A stretch of DNA of 64,000 nucleotides, taken from positions 395,001-459,000 of the forward strand of contig NZ_JACCCY010000003.1 of assembly GCF_013409575.1 (NCBI RefSeq), in the 5' to 3' direction. The DNA is from Macellibacteroides fermentans. Lineage in GTDB: Bacteria; Bacteroidota; Bacteroidia; Bacteroidales; Tannerellaceae. The notes under the pieces were generated by a model. That model saw nothing but the letters and a program-made list of their open reading frames with translations. It was not told where the DNA came from and did not search any database. Below are positions 10,806-20,780 of this stretch, in pieces (within the stretch, counting starts at the first letter, position 1; each line of letters begins with the position of its first letter). The position numbers and the translations under genes were made by a program.

Positions 10806-11954
10806 ATGAATGTCATTAATCGCACACAAGAACTTAAGGCCTTGTTCTCTTACGAACATAAGGTTGAGCTGGAAGAAAAACAACTTGAAATCCTGCCATA
10901 CCGTTTTAGTCAAACGATGGGAGCACAGGATATCGAGTGCCTTTTACAGATTATGCCAACTCCCGGATTCAGTAAAATACCCGACAATGGCATTGAAGAG
11001 AATAAAAATTTCAATTATCTGATTTTTGCTCCGAAACGAAATGAAAAGCATAAAGATGCCATCTTGCTGCTTCACGGATTGAATGAACGAAGCTGGGAGA
11101 AGTACCTCACCTGGGCAGAATACCTGGCGGAGCATACAGGAAAAGCAGTGATTCTCTTTCCCATTGCATTTCATATGAACCGGACCCCGTTGTCGTGGCA
11201 TCAGCCCCGGGCCATACTTCCCTGGGCACAACTCCGGAAAGAGATGATTGAAGATTTGAACAATTCTACTTTTGCCAATGCCGCCCTAAGCAGCCGTATT
11301 TCGGATAGCCCGTTGCGGTTTTATGCTTCGGGAAGAGAGACAATCTATAATTTGTGGCAGCTTACCAAGGAGATAAAAAACGGCGAGCATCCCCTGTTTG
11401 CAGAAGATGCCTCCATCAACATCTTCGCCTATTCAATTGGAGCACTCATATCGCAGGTGCTTTTACTGTCTAATCCCGAAAAGTTGTTCGACGAAACGAA
11501 ACTGTTTATGTTTTGCGGTGGCTCCATATTTTGCAAGATGAATGGAAACTCCAAAGACATCATGGATCAGGAAGCGTTTGCTAAACTGCAAAACTATTTT
11601 CAATCCGACTTTCTGGATCCGTCCAAACTACCCTCCGTATGCAAGGAGGATTTTCTGGAAGAGGCTTTCAAGGCGATGATAAAACAGGAAAGTATGCAAC
11701 ACTTCAGGGAGTCTTTTTTCCAGAAAGCATGCAACCGTATCAGAGCCATATCACTGAAAAACGACATCGTAATGCCCACACAAGGTATTATTCAGGCATT
11801 GGGCAAACGGTGTGCCGATGTGGTATTAAAGGAACTTGATTTCCCTTTCGAATATTCGCATCAGATACCCTTCCCCTCCAACAAAAAGATCGAACCCGGA
11901 TTGGTGGACTCCAGTTTTCGGGATCTATTCGGCAGAGTTGCCTCCTTCTTATAA
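10806..11954 (+). CDS. alpha/beta-hydrolase-fold protein (DUF6051-like)
   Basis: The protein of about 382 aa has LLLHGLNERSWEKY near residue 96, the oxyanion-hole type HG segment of alpha/beta hydrolases, and FAYSIGAL near 212, a nucleophile elbow (S in AYSIG). I recall similar Bacteroidota proteins annotated as DUF6051; the function is unknown. There is no signal peptide, so it should be cytoplasmic. The frame also opens with a TTG at 10776, but the ATG at 10806 is preferred because it is a normal start codon and the intervening codons look like leader. It is divergent from the LytTR gene. Confidence 0.7.
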   Translation: MNVINRTQELKALFSYEHKVELEEKQLEILPYRFSQTMGAQDIECLLQIMPTPGFSKIPDNGIEENKNFNYLIFAPKRNEKHKDAILLLHGLNERSWEKYLTWAEYLAEHTGKAVILFPIAFHMNRTPLSWHQPRAILPWAQLRKEMIEDLNNSTFANAALSSRISDSPLRFYASGRETIYNLWQLTKEIKNGEHPLFAEDASINIFAYSIGALISQVLLLSNPEKLFDETKLFMFCGGSIFCKMNGNSKDIMDQEAFAKLQNYFQSDFLDPSKLPSVCKEDFLEEAFKAMIKQESMQHFRESFFQKACNRIRAISLKNDIVMPTQGIIQALGKRCADVVLKELDFPFEYSHQIPFPSNKKIEPGLVDSSFRDLFGRVASFL

Positions 11955-11966
11955 AGGATGGCAGAT

Positions 11967-12003
11967 AAAAAAGGCGGATTCCGTTTGGAATCCGCCTTAC
12001 TAA
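11967..12003. terminator. bidirectional terminator between hydrolase and IMPDH genes
   Basis: A 12-bp perfect stem AAGGCGGATTCC / GGAATCCGCCTT (11971-11982, 11987-11998 with a GTTT loop) lies between two convergent genes. The run of A at 11967-11972 gives a T-tract for the minus-strand IMP dehydrogenase transcript. Confidence 0.85.
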
Positions 12004-12016
12004 TATAGGATGCTTA

Positions 12017-13513
12017 TCAGCTCTGTTCTTTCAAAATAACGTCGTGTGCTCCACCCTCTACAATACTTGTAGATGAAACCATCGTGATTTTTGCTTTCTT
12101 CTGAAGCTCTTCAATAGAAAGTGTACCGCAGCTGCACATGGTAGCCTTCACTTTACCCAATGTAAGTTTCAGGTTGTCTTTCATTTTACCGGCGTAAGGC
12201 ACATAGCTGTCCACTCCTTCTTCAAACTTAAGACTTTCGGATCCGCCCATGTCGTAACGTTGCCAGTTTTGTGCACGGTTGGAACCTTCTCCCCAATATT
12301 CCTTTACATAGTTGTTTCCGATACGTAATTTCTTTGTGGGTGATTCGTCGAAACGGGCAAAATAGCGGCCCATCATTAAAAAGTCGGCTCCCATTGCCAG
12401 GGCTAGCACCATGTGATAATCGTGCACCAGACCACCGTCGCTACAAATAGGAACATACATTCCTGTTTTAGCATAGTGAGCATCACGAGCTTTTGCCACA
12501 TCGATCAATGCGGTTGCCTGTCCGCGACCAATTCCCTTCTGCTCACGTGTGATACAGATGGAACCACCACCGATACCAACTTTAACAAAGTCGGCTCCGG
12601 CATCAACCAAATACTGGAATCCCTCCTGGTCTACCACATTACCTGCACCAACCAAGACCTGATTACCGTATGTTTCCTTTATCCAACGAAGGGTTTCATA
12701 TTGCCACTCCGAATAACCGTCTGAAGAGTCGATACACAAAACGTCTACTCCGGCTTCAACAAGTGCAGGTACGCGCTCTTTGTAATCGCGGGTGTTGATT
12801 CCTGCTCCTACCAATAACTTCTTGTCCGAATTATCGGATAATTCGTGGGGATTGTTCTTGTGACTATCATAGTCCTTACGGAATACAAAGTAACAAAGAT
12901 TCTGGTCCTTGTCGATAATAGGCAGTGTATTCAATTTATGATCCCAAATAATCTGATTGGCATCCGAAAGGCTTATGCCCAGATTCCCAACTGTAAGTTT
13001 GGAAAAGGGAGTCATCAGATCCTTTACTTTCTTATCCGGACTATCCACTCCCACACGGTAATCGCGGCTGGTAACCATACCGAGCAATTTACCGTTAGGC
13101 GTTCCATCGTCTGTAATACCGATGGTGGAATGTTCCGTTTTCTGAATCAATGACAAAATATCTGCCAACGTATTTTCAGGAGTAAGGTTAGAATCACTAA
13201 CCACAAAACCTGCCTTGAATTTCTTAACTTTGCGAACCATTTCCGCCTGAGAAACAATTGGTTGAGAACCGAAGATAAAGGAAAGCCCTCCGTTACGAGC
13301 CAATTCAATAGCCAATTCGGGGCCGGAAACCGATTGCATGATTGCCGACACCAATGGAATATTCAGCTCGATAGCCGACTTCTCCCCTTTTGCGAACTTA
13401 ACTAAAGGTGTTCTTAAAGACACATTGGATGGTACACATTGCTTCGTGGTCAAACCTGGAATAAGTAAATACTCCCCGAAAGTTCTCGATACATCGTTTA
13501 AGTAAATTGCCAT
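12017..13513 (-). CDS. guaB: IMP dehydrogenase (divergent type) with CBS pair
   Basis: The 498-aa protein belongs to the IMPDH/GMP reductase TIM-barrel family. IMPDH oxidises IMP to XMP with NAD, the first committed step of guanine nucleotide synthesis, in the cytoplasm. [11 protein letters not shown] near residues 313-323 is the active-site loop with the catalytic cysteine (about 320). A CBS-domain pair occupies about 100-215 ([13 protein letters not shown]). [14 protein letters not shown] and CIDSSDGYS mark the barrel strands. The sequence departs from the common bacterial guaB type; GMP reductase activity cannot be fully excluded. The ATG at 13513 is preferred to an upstream TTG at 13576. 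Confidence 0.85.
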   Translation of the reverse strand: MAIYLNDVSRTFGEYLLIPGLTTKQCVPSNVSLRTPLVKFAKGEKSAIELNIPLVSAIMQSVSGPELAIELARNGGLSFIFGSQPIVSQAEMVRKVKKFKAGFVVSDSNLTPENTLADILSLIQKTEHSTIGITDDGTPNGKLLGMVTSRDYRVGVDSPDKKVKDLMTPFSKLTVGNLGISLSDANQIIWDHKLNTLPIIDKDQNLCYFVFRKDYDSHKNNPHELSDNSDKKLLVGAGINTRDYKERVPALVEAGVDVLCIDSSDGYSEWQYETLRWIKETYGNQVLVGAGNVVDQEGFQYLVDAGADFVKVGIGGGSICITREQKGIGRGQATALIDVAKARDAHYAKTGMYVPICSDGGLVHDYHMVLALAMGADFLMMGRYFARFDESPTKKLRIGNNYVKEYWGEGSNRAQNWQRYDMGGSESLKFEEGVDSYVPYAGKMKDNLKLTLGKVKATMCSCGTLSIEELQKKAKITMVSSTSIVEGGAHDVILKEQS

Positions 13514-13632
13514 AAGATTACTGTCTTTTTTTCGAAATAAAAAATTGTGTAAAAGTAGGCATTTTTGCCAATACAACCTAATAATATCTTACAAAATCGG
13601 GCTTAAGTGAATTTTGGCAATCAATTTTTTCC

Positions 13633-13640
13633 TAAGTTTG
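13633..13640 (+). promoter_or_regulatory. -7 box deciding the nhaC start
   Basis: TAAGTTTG matches TAnnTTTG, with a TTTTG about 16-17 nt upstream, slightly short. The transcript would start near 13647, so the ATG at 13614 lies upstream of it and the ATG at 13665 is the likely start. Confidence 0.55.
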
Positions 13641-13664
13641 CACTTTATTACAAAAAAACAACGA

Positions 13665-15140
13665 ATGGAGAATCAGCCGGTAAAGTTACCATCACCTATT
13701 ATTTCACTTGTACCCATCCTTGTGTTGGTAAGCTTACTATTTGTAACAATCCGTACTTTCGGGAGTGATGCACTGAACGGAGGCAGTCAGATTTCGCTGC
13801 TTGCCACAACCGCCGTATGTTCGCTTATTGCCATGAGCGTGAGTAAAGTGCGTTGGAAAACTATAGAGACAGCTATCGTAAACAACATTACCGGAGTTGC
13901 CTCGGCATTGCTTATCCTGTTGATCATCGGCTCCATTTCAGGAAGCTGGATGATAAGCGGGGTGGTGCCTACACTTATATATTACGGCACCAAGCTGATT
14001 CATCCTACCTTCTTTTTGGTTTCTACCTGTGTTATTTGTGCAATTGTATCTGTTATGACCGGCAGTTCGTGGACAACCATTGCCACCATCGGTATCGCTC
14101 TGCTGGGGATCGGCAGGGCTCAGGGATACGACGAGGGATGGATTGCCGGAGCTATCATATCGGGTGCTTACTTTGGAGATAAGATTTCTCCCCTTTCGGA
14201 CACTACGGTGCTAGCCTCGTCCATTACGGATACTCCGCTCTTCACTCATATCCGCTATATGATGATTACAACCATACCATCAATCACCATTTCATTAGTA
14301 ATATTTACGATTGCAGGAATTTCTCATTCCGACGCATCCAGTAATCAGATGGGCCAATTCTCTGAGTTACTTAAAGAAAACTTTACGATTACCCCATGGC
14401 TACTAATTATACCGGTTGCAACAGGGTTATTGATCGCAAAGAAAGTGCCGCCTTTGATCACCTTATTTATATCATCCGTACTTGCCGGTGTTTTCGCACT
14501 TATTTTCCAGCCTGACATCTTGCTGGAAATTGCGGGAGATAATGCAGAAGGTTCCAACGCCATGTTCAAAGGGTTTATGACCATGTTTTACGGAAGTACC
14601 CAGATTGAAACAGGAAATGCGGAACTGAACGACCTGGTGTCCACCCGTGGAATGAGTGGTATGTTAGGAACCATCTGGCTGATAATTTGTGCCATGTGTT
14701 TTGGTGGAGCTATGGCTGCCAGCGGAATGTTGCAAAGTATAACCTCTTTGTTCCTCCGATTTATGAAACGGACTGTGGGGACTGTTGGCTCGACGGTGGC
14801 ATCCGGTCTCTTTTTCAACATCTGTACAGCCGATCAGTATATGTCCATCATCTTAACCGGAAACATGTTTAAAGATATCTACAAGCAAAAAGGATACGAA
14901 AGCCGGTTACTGAGTCGCACAACCGAGGATGCTGTTACGGTAACTTCGCCACTTATCCCCTGGAACACCTGCGGAATGACCCAGGCAACCATTCTGGGAG
15001 TGGCTACTCTCTCCTATCTTCCCTATTGTTTTTTCAATCTGATAAGTCCCCTGATAAGTATATTCATTGCCTCAACAGGTTACAAAATAAAAAGAATACA
15101 CGAAACAGGCCATAAATCCATACCTGATGAAAAAAATTAA
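13665..15140 (+). CDS. nhaC: NhaC-family Na+/H+ antiporter
   Basis: The 491-aa protein is a multi-pass inner membrane protein with about 11-12 hydrophobic segments. Motifs typical of the NhaC family include GSSWTTIATIG, GAIISGAYFGDKISPLSDTT and GLFFNICTADQYMSIILTG. It would exchange sodium (or another cation or organic acid) for protons. The start at MENQPVKLP is chosen because a promoter -7 box overlaps the longer frame. The downstream symporter gene starts 14 bp inside it, so the two are co-transcribed and probably translationally coupled. Substrate cannot be told; some family members exchange malate and lactate. Confidence 0.88.
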   Translation: MENQPVKLPSPIISLVPILVLVSLLFVTIRTFGSDALNGGSQISLLATTAVCSLIAMSVSKVRWKTIETAIVNNITGVASALLILLIIGSISGSWMISGVVPTLIYYGTKLIHPTFFLVSTCVICAIVSVMTGSSWTTIATIGIALLGIGRAQGYDEGWIAGAIISGAYFGDKISPLSDTTVLASSITDTPLFTHIRYMMITTIPSITISLVIFTIAGISHSDASSNQMGQFSELLKENFTITPWLLIIPVATGLLIAKKVPPLITLFISSVLAGVFALIFQPDILLEIAGDNAEGSNAMFKGFMTMFYGSTQIETGNAELNDLVSTRGMSGMLGTIWLIICAMCFGGAMAASGMLQSITSLFLRFMKRTVGTVGSTVASGLFFNICTADQYMSIILTGNMFKDIYKQKGYESRLLSRTTEDAVTVTSPLIPWNTCGMTQATILGVATLSYLPYCFFNLISPLISIFIASTGYKIKRIHETGHKSIPDEKN

Positions 15141-16296
15141 AATCACACTACTTGCCAAAGTTGTAATCGCTATTGCTGCGGGTGTACTATTCGGCCAGTT
15201 TTTACCGGCTGGCATCGCCCGGTTCTTTGTTACCTTTAATTCGCTTTTTGGAAACTTTTTGAGTTTTACCATCCCTCTGATTATCGTAGGTCTGGTTACT
15301 CCTGCCATAGGAGATTTGGGGAAAGGTGCCGGTAAATTGCTTGCTATTACCGCACTGATTGCCTACTTATCCACAATTATGTCGGGCTTTTTCACCTATT
15401 TCAGCAGTGCGGCTGTTTTCCCTTCCATTATTCCGGTGTCGTCGAGCCTAAGTGCTGTTGAGAATCCGGAAAACTTTCTGCTGCTTCCCTATTTCAAGGT
15501 GGCCATGCCTCCGCTTATGGATGTGATGACGGCTCTTTTATTATCATTTACCATCGGATTGGGACTGTCGGCCATCAACGGGACAACGCTGAAAAACGGT
15601 TTTAGAGATTTCAGGGAGATTATCACCAAGCTGATAGAGGTGGTTATAATTCCGCTTTTACCTTTGCATATTTTTGGTATATTCCTGAATATGACTGTTA
15701 GTGGGCAGGTATTCAGTATCATTACGATGTTTGTAAAGATTATTGCATTCATCTTTGTGCTTCACGTCGTACTGCTGATTGTTCAATTTTGTATTGCCGG
15801 TGCAATCGGAAAGAAGAATCCCTTCAAGCTGTTGAAAACTATGCTGCCGGCTTATGCTACGGCATTAGGTACACAATCGTCGGCAGCAACTATACCTGTC
15901 ACTTTGGCTCAGACCATCAAAAATGGAGTCCGCGAAAATATTGCCGTATTTACAGTTCCCCTTTGCGCAACCATTCATATGTCTGGTAGCACCATGAAAA
16001 TAACTGCCTGCGCCATGGCAATAATGTACATGAGCGGACTTCCAGTCCAATTTACTGAAATCGGTGCTTTTATACTAATGTTGGCTATCACCATGGTAGC
16101 TGCACCGGGCGTACCGGGTGGTGCAATCATGGCTGCATTAGGATTGCTTCAAAGTATGCTTGGCTTTAATGAGACATTACAAGCATTGATGATTGCGTTG
16201 TACATAGCCATGGACAGTTTCGGTACTGCCTGCAACGTAACGGGAGATGGAGCCATCGCTGTTATAATGGATAAAATTGCAGGAGAAAAGCGATAG
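15127..16296 (+). CDS. dicarboxylate/amino acid:cation symporter (DAACS family)
   Basis: The 389-aa membrane protein matches sodium:dicarboxylate symporters. TQSSAATIPVTL near residue 253 is the serine-rich re-entrant loop and HMSGSTMKITACAMAIMYMSG near 285 is the conserved core; GVPGGAIMAALGLL and MDSFGTACNVTGDGA follow. It should import acidic amino acids or C4-dicarboxylates with a cation. It is slightly shorter than typical members of about 400-430 aa. It overlaps nhaC by 14 bp, which suggests cation recycling between the two transporters. Its stop is one base from the convergent exonuclease stop, so no terminator hairpin fits between them. Confidence 0.9.
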   Translation: MKKIKITLLAKVVIAIAAGVLFGQFLPAGIARFFVTFNSLFGNFLSFTIPLIIVGLVTPAIGDLGKGAGKLLAITALIAYLSTIMSGFFTYFSSAAVFPSIIPVSSSLSAVENPENFLLLPYFKVAMPPLMDVMTALLLSFTIGLGLSAINGTTLKNGFRDFREIITKLIEVVIIPLLPLHIFGIFLNMTVSGQVFSIITMFVKIIAFIFVLHVVLLIVQFCIAGAIGKKNPFKLLKTMLPAYATALGTQSSAATIPVTLAQTIKNGVRENIAVFTVPLCATIHMSGSTMKITACAMAIMYMSGLPVQFTEIGAFILMLAITMVAAPGVPGGAIMAALGLLQSMLGFNETLQALMIALYIAMDSFGTACNVTGDGAIAVIMDKIAGEKR

Positions 16297-16297
16297 T

Positions 16298-16831
16298 CTA
16301 TCTTATTAACAAATCGCACAAACGGGACACCCCTTTTTCTTCCATAAGCTTTAAGGCAATCTTTGCACATGCTTCGGCATCGGCTAGGGCATGGTGATGG
16401 TTCGCCAGGTTATATCCGCAATGAGCCGAAACGGTGTGAAGCTGGTGATTTACCAATGAGGGATATTGGCGTCTGGATAGTCTGCAGGTACAATAAAATG
16501 TATAATCCGGGTAACTCATTCCGTATAAAGAATGTACAGCCTTAAGACAACCTTCGTCAAACGGACTGTTATGGGCAACAAGCGGTATTCCTTCCAGTTG
16601 CGGAGCAATACCTTCCCAAACAACCGGAAAATCATCAGCATCAAGAGTGTCAGCCGACGATAATCCATGGATAGCGGTTGTCCACCGGGTATAGAAATTG
16701 GGACGAGGACGAATCAGGCTGTATATAGAATCTGTAATCTCTCCGTTTTCAACCAACACAATCCCCACGCTACAGACACTGCTTCGCTGACCATTGGCTG
16801 TTTCAAAATCTATCGCTGCAAATCGTTCCAT
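16298..16831 (-). CDS. DnaQ-like 3'-5' exonuclease (DEDDh)
   Basis: The 177-aa protein is a single exonuclease domain of the DnaQ/PolC-epsilon type. AAIDFETAN gives the first acidic pair (D8, E10), HNSPFDEG near 85 carries the second aspartate, and HHALADAEA near 147 supplies the histidine and last aspartate of DEDDh enzymes. It probably trims single-stranded DNA or RNA ends. It is far shorter than replicative PolIII alpha and lacks polymerase-binding features, so a general repair or RNA role is as likely as proofreading. Its stop lies one base from that of the opposing symporter gene. Confidence 0.88.
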   Translation of the reverse strand: MERFAAIDFETANGQRSSVCSVGIVLVENGEITDSIYSLIRPRPNFYTRWTTAIHGLSSADTLDADDFPVVWEGIAPQLEGIPLVAHNSPFDEGCLKAVHSLYGMSYPDYTFYCTCRLSRRQYPSLVNHQLHTVSAHCGYNLANHHHALADAEACAKIALKLMEEKGVSRLCDLLIR

Positions 16832-16896
16832 TGATACCTCTTAATGCTTTTTTATTTCAGACAAAGATAGAAAGAATTTATACGTGCAAGCTATAG

Positions 16897-17658
16897 CTAA
16901 AGGGAATCTTTTCCTTTTGGAAGAAGGGAACGCTGACTCAAAAATTCCATGAACCGGGGTTTGTAATTATCTGAAATAGGAATGTATGCTTTTCCAAAAA
17001 CGATGCGGTTCCGTTCGATGACTTTTATTTTCTGTGCCTGTACAATGTAGGAACGGTGTACCCTGATAAAATTCTTTGAGGGCAGCATCTCTTCCATTGT
17101 CTTCATACTCATCAGCGACAGGACGGGATGGTTATCGTCTTCCGTATATATCTTTACATAATCTTTTAGCCCCTCAATATACAGTATTTTATTAAGGGCT
17201 ATCTGTATCAACTTGTATTCTGTCTTTACAAAAATACTCTCAATCTCCTCTTTAGCTGGAATTGCAGTCCCGTCTGCCTGAATGGTATTCTTACGTGTCA
17301 TTTCGAACCATTGCAAAGCTTTGTTGGCCGCTGTAAGAAAATCGGGGTAACTGATAGGCTTCAATAAATAGTCGAGGGCATTCACTTTGTAGCTGTCCGC
17401 AGCATATCGTTCAAAGGCTGTGGTAAAGATAATACGTGTCTCTCCGCCTACGATCCGCGAGAACTCCAGACCATTAAGTTCGGGCATCTGTATATCTAAA
17501 AAAAGGATATCCACCGGATGGTCGGAGATGGCTGTAAGCGCATGAATAGCACTGTTGAACGTTCCTTCCAATGCAAGAAAAGGAGTCTTCTTTACGTAAC
17601 TTTCAAGCAGACTTACTGCCAGAGGTTCGTCGTCTATCACATAACAGGTAAGTTTCAT
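16897..17658 (-). CDS. LytTR response regulator of the exporter operon
   Basis: The 253-aa protein has a receiver domain (acidic pair at 9-10, phosphorylation site D55 in LFLDIQMPE, a T/K switch in TTAFERYA and LLKPI) and a C-terminal LytTR DNA-binding domain (about 145-245; IEGLKDYVKIY, FIRVHRSYIV). It overlaps the histidine kinase gene by 4 bp (ATGA) and so is its partner. It is the last gene of the operon that starts at the TolC gene and probably controls that operon. Confidence 0.93.
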   Translation of the reverse strand: MKLTCYVIDDEPLAVSLLESYVKKTPFLALEGTFNSAIHALTAISDHPVDILFLDIQMPELNGLEFSRIVGGETRIIFTTAFERYAADSYKVNALDYLLKPISYPDFLTAANKALQWFEMTRKNTIQADGTAIPAKEEIESIFVKTEYKLIQIALNKILYIEGLKDYVKIYTEDDNHPVLSLMSMKTMEEMLPSKNFIRVHRSYIVQAQKIKVIERNRIVFGKAYIPISDNYKPRFMEFLSQRSLLPKGKDSL

Positions 17659-18716
17659 ACATTTTCCTCTTTAAGTGTTAAACGCAATACAGCCCGAAAT
17701 AAACTGCCTTCTTGTCCGCATTCAAGTACATACCTACCAGGGTAAAGCAACTCCAGTCTTTTTCTTAAATTACTCAGACCTATTCCGGATCCGCTTTTAT
17801 CCTGGTCACTTTTTGGAAAGAAACTGTTGGTTATTTCGCAGGTCAGATTGTATCGGTCTGCTGCCATAATCTGAATATGGATGAAAGAGGGATTGCTATA
17901 ACTTACCCCATGCTTGAAAGCATTTTCTATCAGTGAAATGAAAAGCAAGGGCGCAATCAGCGCACTAGAAGCTTCTCCCGATTCAATACGGGTTTCAAGT
18001 TTCACCTGCTCCGGCAGACGGATACGCATCAGCTCAATGTAATTACGCAAAAAATCAAGCTCCTTTTCCAAAGGAACAAAGTGTTGGTTGTTCTCGTAAA
18101 GAACATATCGGAGCAATTTGCTCAACTCGTGTACGGCCCCCTGTGCCCGTTCCGGACTGAAGGAGATAAGCGAATAGATGTTATTGAGGGTATTAAAAAG
18201 GAAATGGGGGTTTAGCTGACTTTTCAGGTTTTTCAGTTCGGCCTCTGCCCGTTCTTTTTCCAGGGCTGTTTTATCGGACTGCACCTTATACCAGCTGTTT
18301 GTCATCTTAATTGCTACACTTAATCCGGCAACCAAAAGATAAAGCACGGCATTTCCGAGAAAAAACAGAAAAGCATCCTGCCATTCTCTCTCGGGGCGAG
18401 GTCTGCCGATATGAGGATTAGGGAGGTATTGCATCATAAGATGCACAAAAATCATGGCTGAAGCAATAAGCACCACATTGGATGCAGCAAACTTCCATGC
18501 TTTCTTAGTGAATAAAAACTTTTCAATCAGCATCAATGAGTTTACATAGTAAACGATCATAAATGAAAAGGGGATGATCACGAACCGAAGATAACTCTCC
18601 AGCGTAACAGGCTGCGCCTCTCTTCCGGTAAAGAAAAAAGGCAGGCCGAACAAAACTCCCCAAGCTGCACAGTGAATTAGCCACTGAAACGGCCTTTTAC
18701 TCTCAAATTCGCTCAT
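17655..18716 (-). CDS. LytS/AlgZ-type sensor histidine kinase
   Basis: The protein of about 353 aa has four membrane-spanning segments in the first 140 residues and a His_kinase domain whose phospho-acceptor is H171 in QLNPHFLFNTLNN. An ATPase part follows (LLFISLIENAFKHGV near 253 as N box and GSGIGLSNLRKRLELLYPG as G box). There is no large periplasmic sensor domain, so the membrane segments themselves may sense. An upstream ATG at 18764 exists, but MSEFESKRPFQW at 18716 fits better with the distance to the permease gene. Confidence 0.9.
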   Translation of the reverse strand: MSEFESKRPFQWLIHCAAWGVLFGLPFFFTGREAQPVTLESYLRFVIIPFSFMIVYYVNSLMLIEKFLFTKKAWKFAASNVVLIASAMIFVHLMMQYLPNPHIGRPRPEREWQDAFLFFLGNAVLYLLVAGLSVAIKMTNSWYKVQSDKTALEKERAEAELKNLKSQLNPHFLFNTLNNIYSLISFSPERAQGAVHELSKLLRYVLYENNQHFVPLEKELDFLRNYIELMRIRLPEQVKLETRIESGEASSALIAPLLFISLIENAFKHGVSYSNPSFIHIQIMAADRYNLTCEITNSFFPKSDQDKSGSGIGLSNLRKRLELLYPGRYVLECGQEGSLFRAVLRLTLKEENV

Positions 18717-18773
18717 TAAAGTTTCATTATTTTTCACAAAGATACAATTTATACGTAAATTCAATACTTATAT

Positions 18774-19994
18774 CTACTCATATCGAATGGCCTCAATCGG
18801 ATCAAGATCTGATGCTTTACGTGCCGGATACCATCCAAAAAATACACCGGTAATTGTACATACCAGAAAAGACAGAGCAACCGACCATGCCTGTATGGAT
18901 ATGGGAAATCGGAAAAGAATATTGACAACCAGAGAAGATCCTACGCCAAAAATAACACCGATGAGCCCACCAGTAACACTTATGAGTACGGCTTCGATCA
19001 GGAATTGAGCTAAAATATCACGTCCTTTGGCTCCGATACTCATGCGAAGTCCAATCTCCTTGGTCCGCTCCGTTACCGAAACATACATAATATTCATAAT
19101 CCCAATTCCTCCAACTAAAAGCGAAATTCCTGCAACACAAGCCAGCAAAACAGTCATCAGGTCGGTCGTAGTAGTAAGCATGCTGCTTAACTCCTGCTGC
19201 GACCGGATATTGAAATCGTCGTCGTCCGTCAATTGTAACTTATGATTGCGGCGGAGCAGATCTTCAATTTCCGCAATCGCTTGTTCGGTATACTCTTCTT
19301 TCAATGCCGACGCCGTTATACCTTGCAGGTGCGTAATTGCCAAGACTCTCTTTTGAACGGTTGTATAGGGAGCCAACATCAGGTTGTCCTGGTCCATTCC
19401 CATACTGTTGTATCCTTTCGACTTAAGAACTCCAACCACTTTAAACGGAATTTTATTAAACCGGATCACCTTGCCTACAGGGCTCTCTCCTCCGGTGAAT
19501 AGGTTGTCGACAATTGTTTTACCTATCACACAGACCTTGGCCGACGACAATATATCTTGCTCGCTGAACATATCACCTTCTTCGATCGAATATTTACGAA
19601 TGCTCAGGTAATCTTCATTGATCCCATATACACTGGATGGATAATTTTTGGCTCCGTAAATAAGTTGTCCGCTGCTGTTCACCGTAGGAGAGACAGCACT
19701 CACATAGCGGGTTTCATTTTTGACAGCCTCATAATCTGCAAGTTTCAACGTCTCCATGGCAGATGCATCCTGACGTACACCGCCACGCATATCTGCCCCG
19801 GGTTGAATCATGATCATATTGGATCCCATCTCCGATATCTGACTCTGAATACTTTTTTTGGATCCCTGACCGATTGCAAGCATCGTGATTACCGAAGCTA
19901 CTCCGATAATAATACCCAACATGGTAAGGAACCCTCTCATTTTATTGTTAGCCAATGCCCGGAGAGCAATCTTCAGCAGGTTTGTATAGTTCAT
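18774..19994 (-). CDS. MacB-like ABC transporter permease
   Basis: The 406-aa permease has one N-terminal membrane helix (about 20-42), a periplasmic MacB_PCD region, and three C-terminal helices (about 275-400) forming the FtsX domain. GFLTMLGIIIGVASVITMLAI and MYVSVTERTKEIGLRMSIGA are typical of the family. Together with the ATPase, adaptor and TolC protein it should form a tripartite mechanotransmission-type exporter for peptides, lipids or drugs. In the E. coli MacB the ATPase and permease are one chain; here they are separate genes 12 bp apart. Confidence 0.92.
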   Translation of the reverse strand: MNYTNLLKIALRALANNKMRGFLTMLGIIIGVASVITMLAIGQGSKKSIQSQISEMGSNMIMIQPGADMRGGVRQDASAMETLKLADYEAVKNETRYVSAVSPTVNSSGQLIYGAKNYPSSVYGINEDYLSIRKYSIEEGDMFSEQDILSSAKVCVIGKTIVDNLFTGGESPVGKVIRFNKIPFKVVGVLKSKGYNSMGMDQDNLMLAPYTTVQKRVLAITHLQGITASALKEEYTEQAIAEIEDLLRRNHKLQLTDDDDFNIRSQQELSSMLTTTTDLMTVLLACVAGISLLVGGIGIMNIMYVSVTERTKEIGLRMSIGAKGRDILAQFLIEAVLISVTGGLIGVIFGVGSSLVVNILFRFPISIQAWSVALSFLVCTITGVFFGWYPARKASDLDPIEAIRYE

Positions 19995-20006
19995 AAAGCA
20001 ATTTCT

Positions 20007-20750
20007 TTAATCTTCATTTTTTGGTAATTTATCCAAAGCCTCCCTGGCCGAAAGAATGGTAGGATTGATGCGATCTTCTACCACATGTCCGTCCCGGAGT
20101 AAAATGTTTCTGGAACAGTATCGGGCTATCTCCGGATTGTGTGTCACAAAAATAATGGTACGCCCCATCTTGTGAAGTTCCTGAAACAACACCAATATTT
20201 CGTAGGATGTCCTTGTATCAAGATTTCCCGTAGCCTCATCCGCTAAGATGATTACCGGATCATTCACCAACGCCCTTGCAATGGCAACCCGTTGCATCTG
20301 GCCTCCCGACATCTGATTGCTTTTATGATGCAAACGGTCGCCTAAGCCGACAGCTTCCAGTGCCTGGATAGATTTATTTTTCCTGGCAACAGCCGAATAG
20401 GCCGGATTATACATCAATGGCAATTCCACATTCTCGATGGCAGTTGTTTTAGGCAACAGATTGTAACTTTGAAATACAAATCCGATTTTCCGGTTTCGAA
20501 GTGAAGCTCTTTCATTCTTGCCCATTTTCCGGACCGAAACACCATCCAGGTAATAGTCGCCGGATGTTGGGGTATCTAAACATCCAAGCATGTTGAGCAG
20601 TGTCGATTTACCGGAACCGCTTGTTCCCATGATCGTTACAAATTCGCCTTCCGAGATTGAAAATGAGACTCCGCGAAGGGCATGAACCGTCTCCTCTCCT
20701 ACCTGAAAATCTCGCTTGATGTTATCTAATCTTATTATTTCCTTTTTCAT
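20007..20750 (-). CDS. MacB-like ABC transporter ATP-binding protein
   Basis: The 247-aa ATPase has Walker A GTSGSGKST (42-50), Q-loop FQSYNLLP, signature MSGGQMQRVAIARAL near 147, Walker B VIILADEATG and a switch histidine in FVTHNPE. It energises the adjacent permease at the cytoplasmic face. A TTG nine bases upstream extends the frame, but ATG at 20750 is the natural start. Confidence 0.94.
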   Translation of the reverse strand: MKKEIIRLDNIKRDFQVGEETVHALRGVSFSISEGEFVTIMGTSGSGKSTLLNMLGCLDTPTSGDYYLDGVSVRKMGKNERASLRNRKIGFVFQSYNLLPKTTAIENVELPLMYNPAYSAVARKNKSIQALEAVGLGDRLHHKSNQMSGGQMQRVAIARALVNDPVIILADEATGNLDTRTSYEILVLFQELHKMGRTIIFVTHNPEIARYCSRNILLRDGHVVEDRINPTILSAREALDKLPKNED

Positions 20751-20780
20751 ACAACTCAAATTTAAGAAAGAGTCAAACCC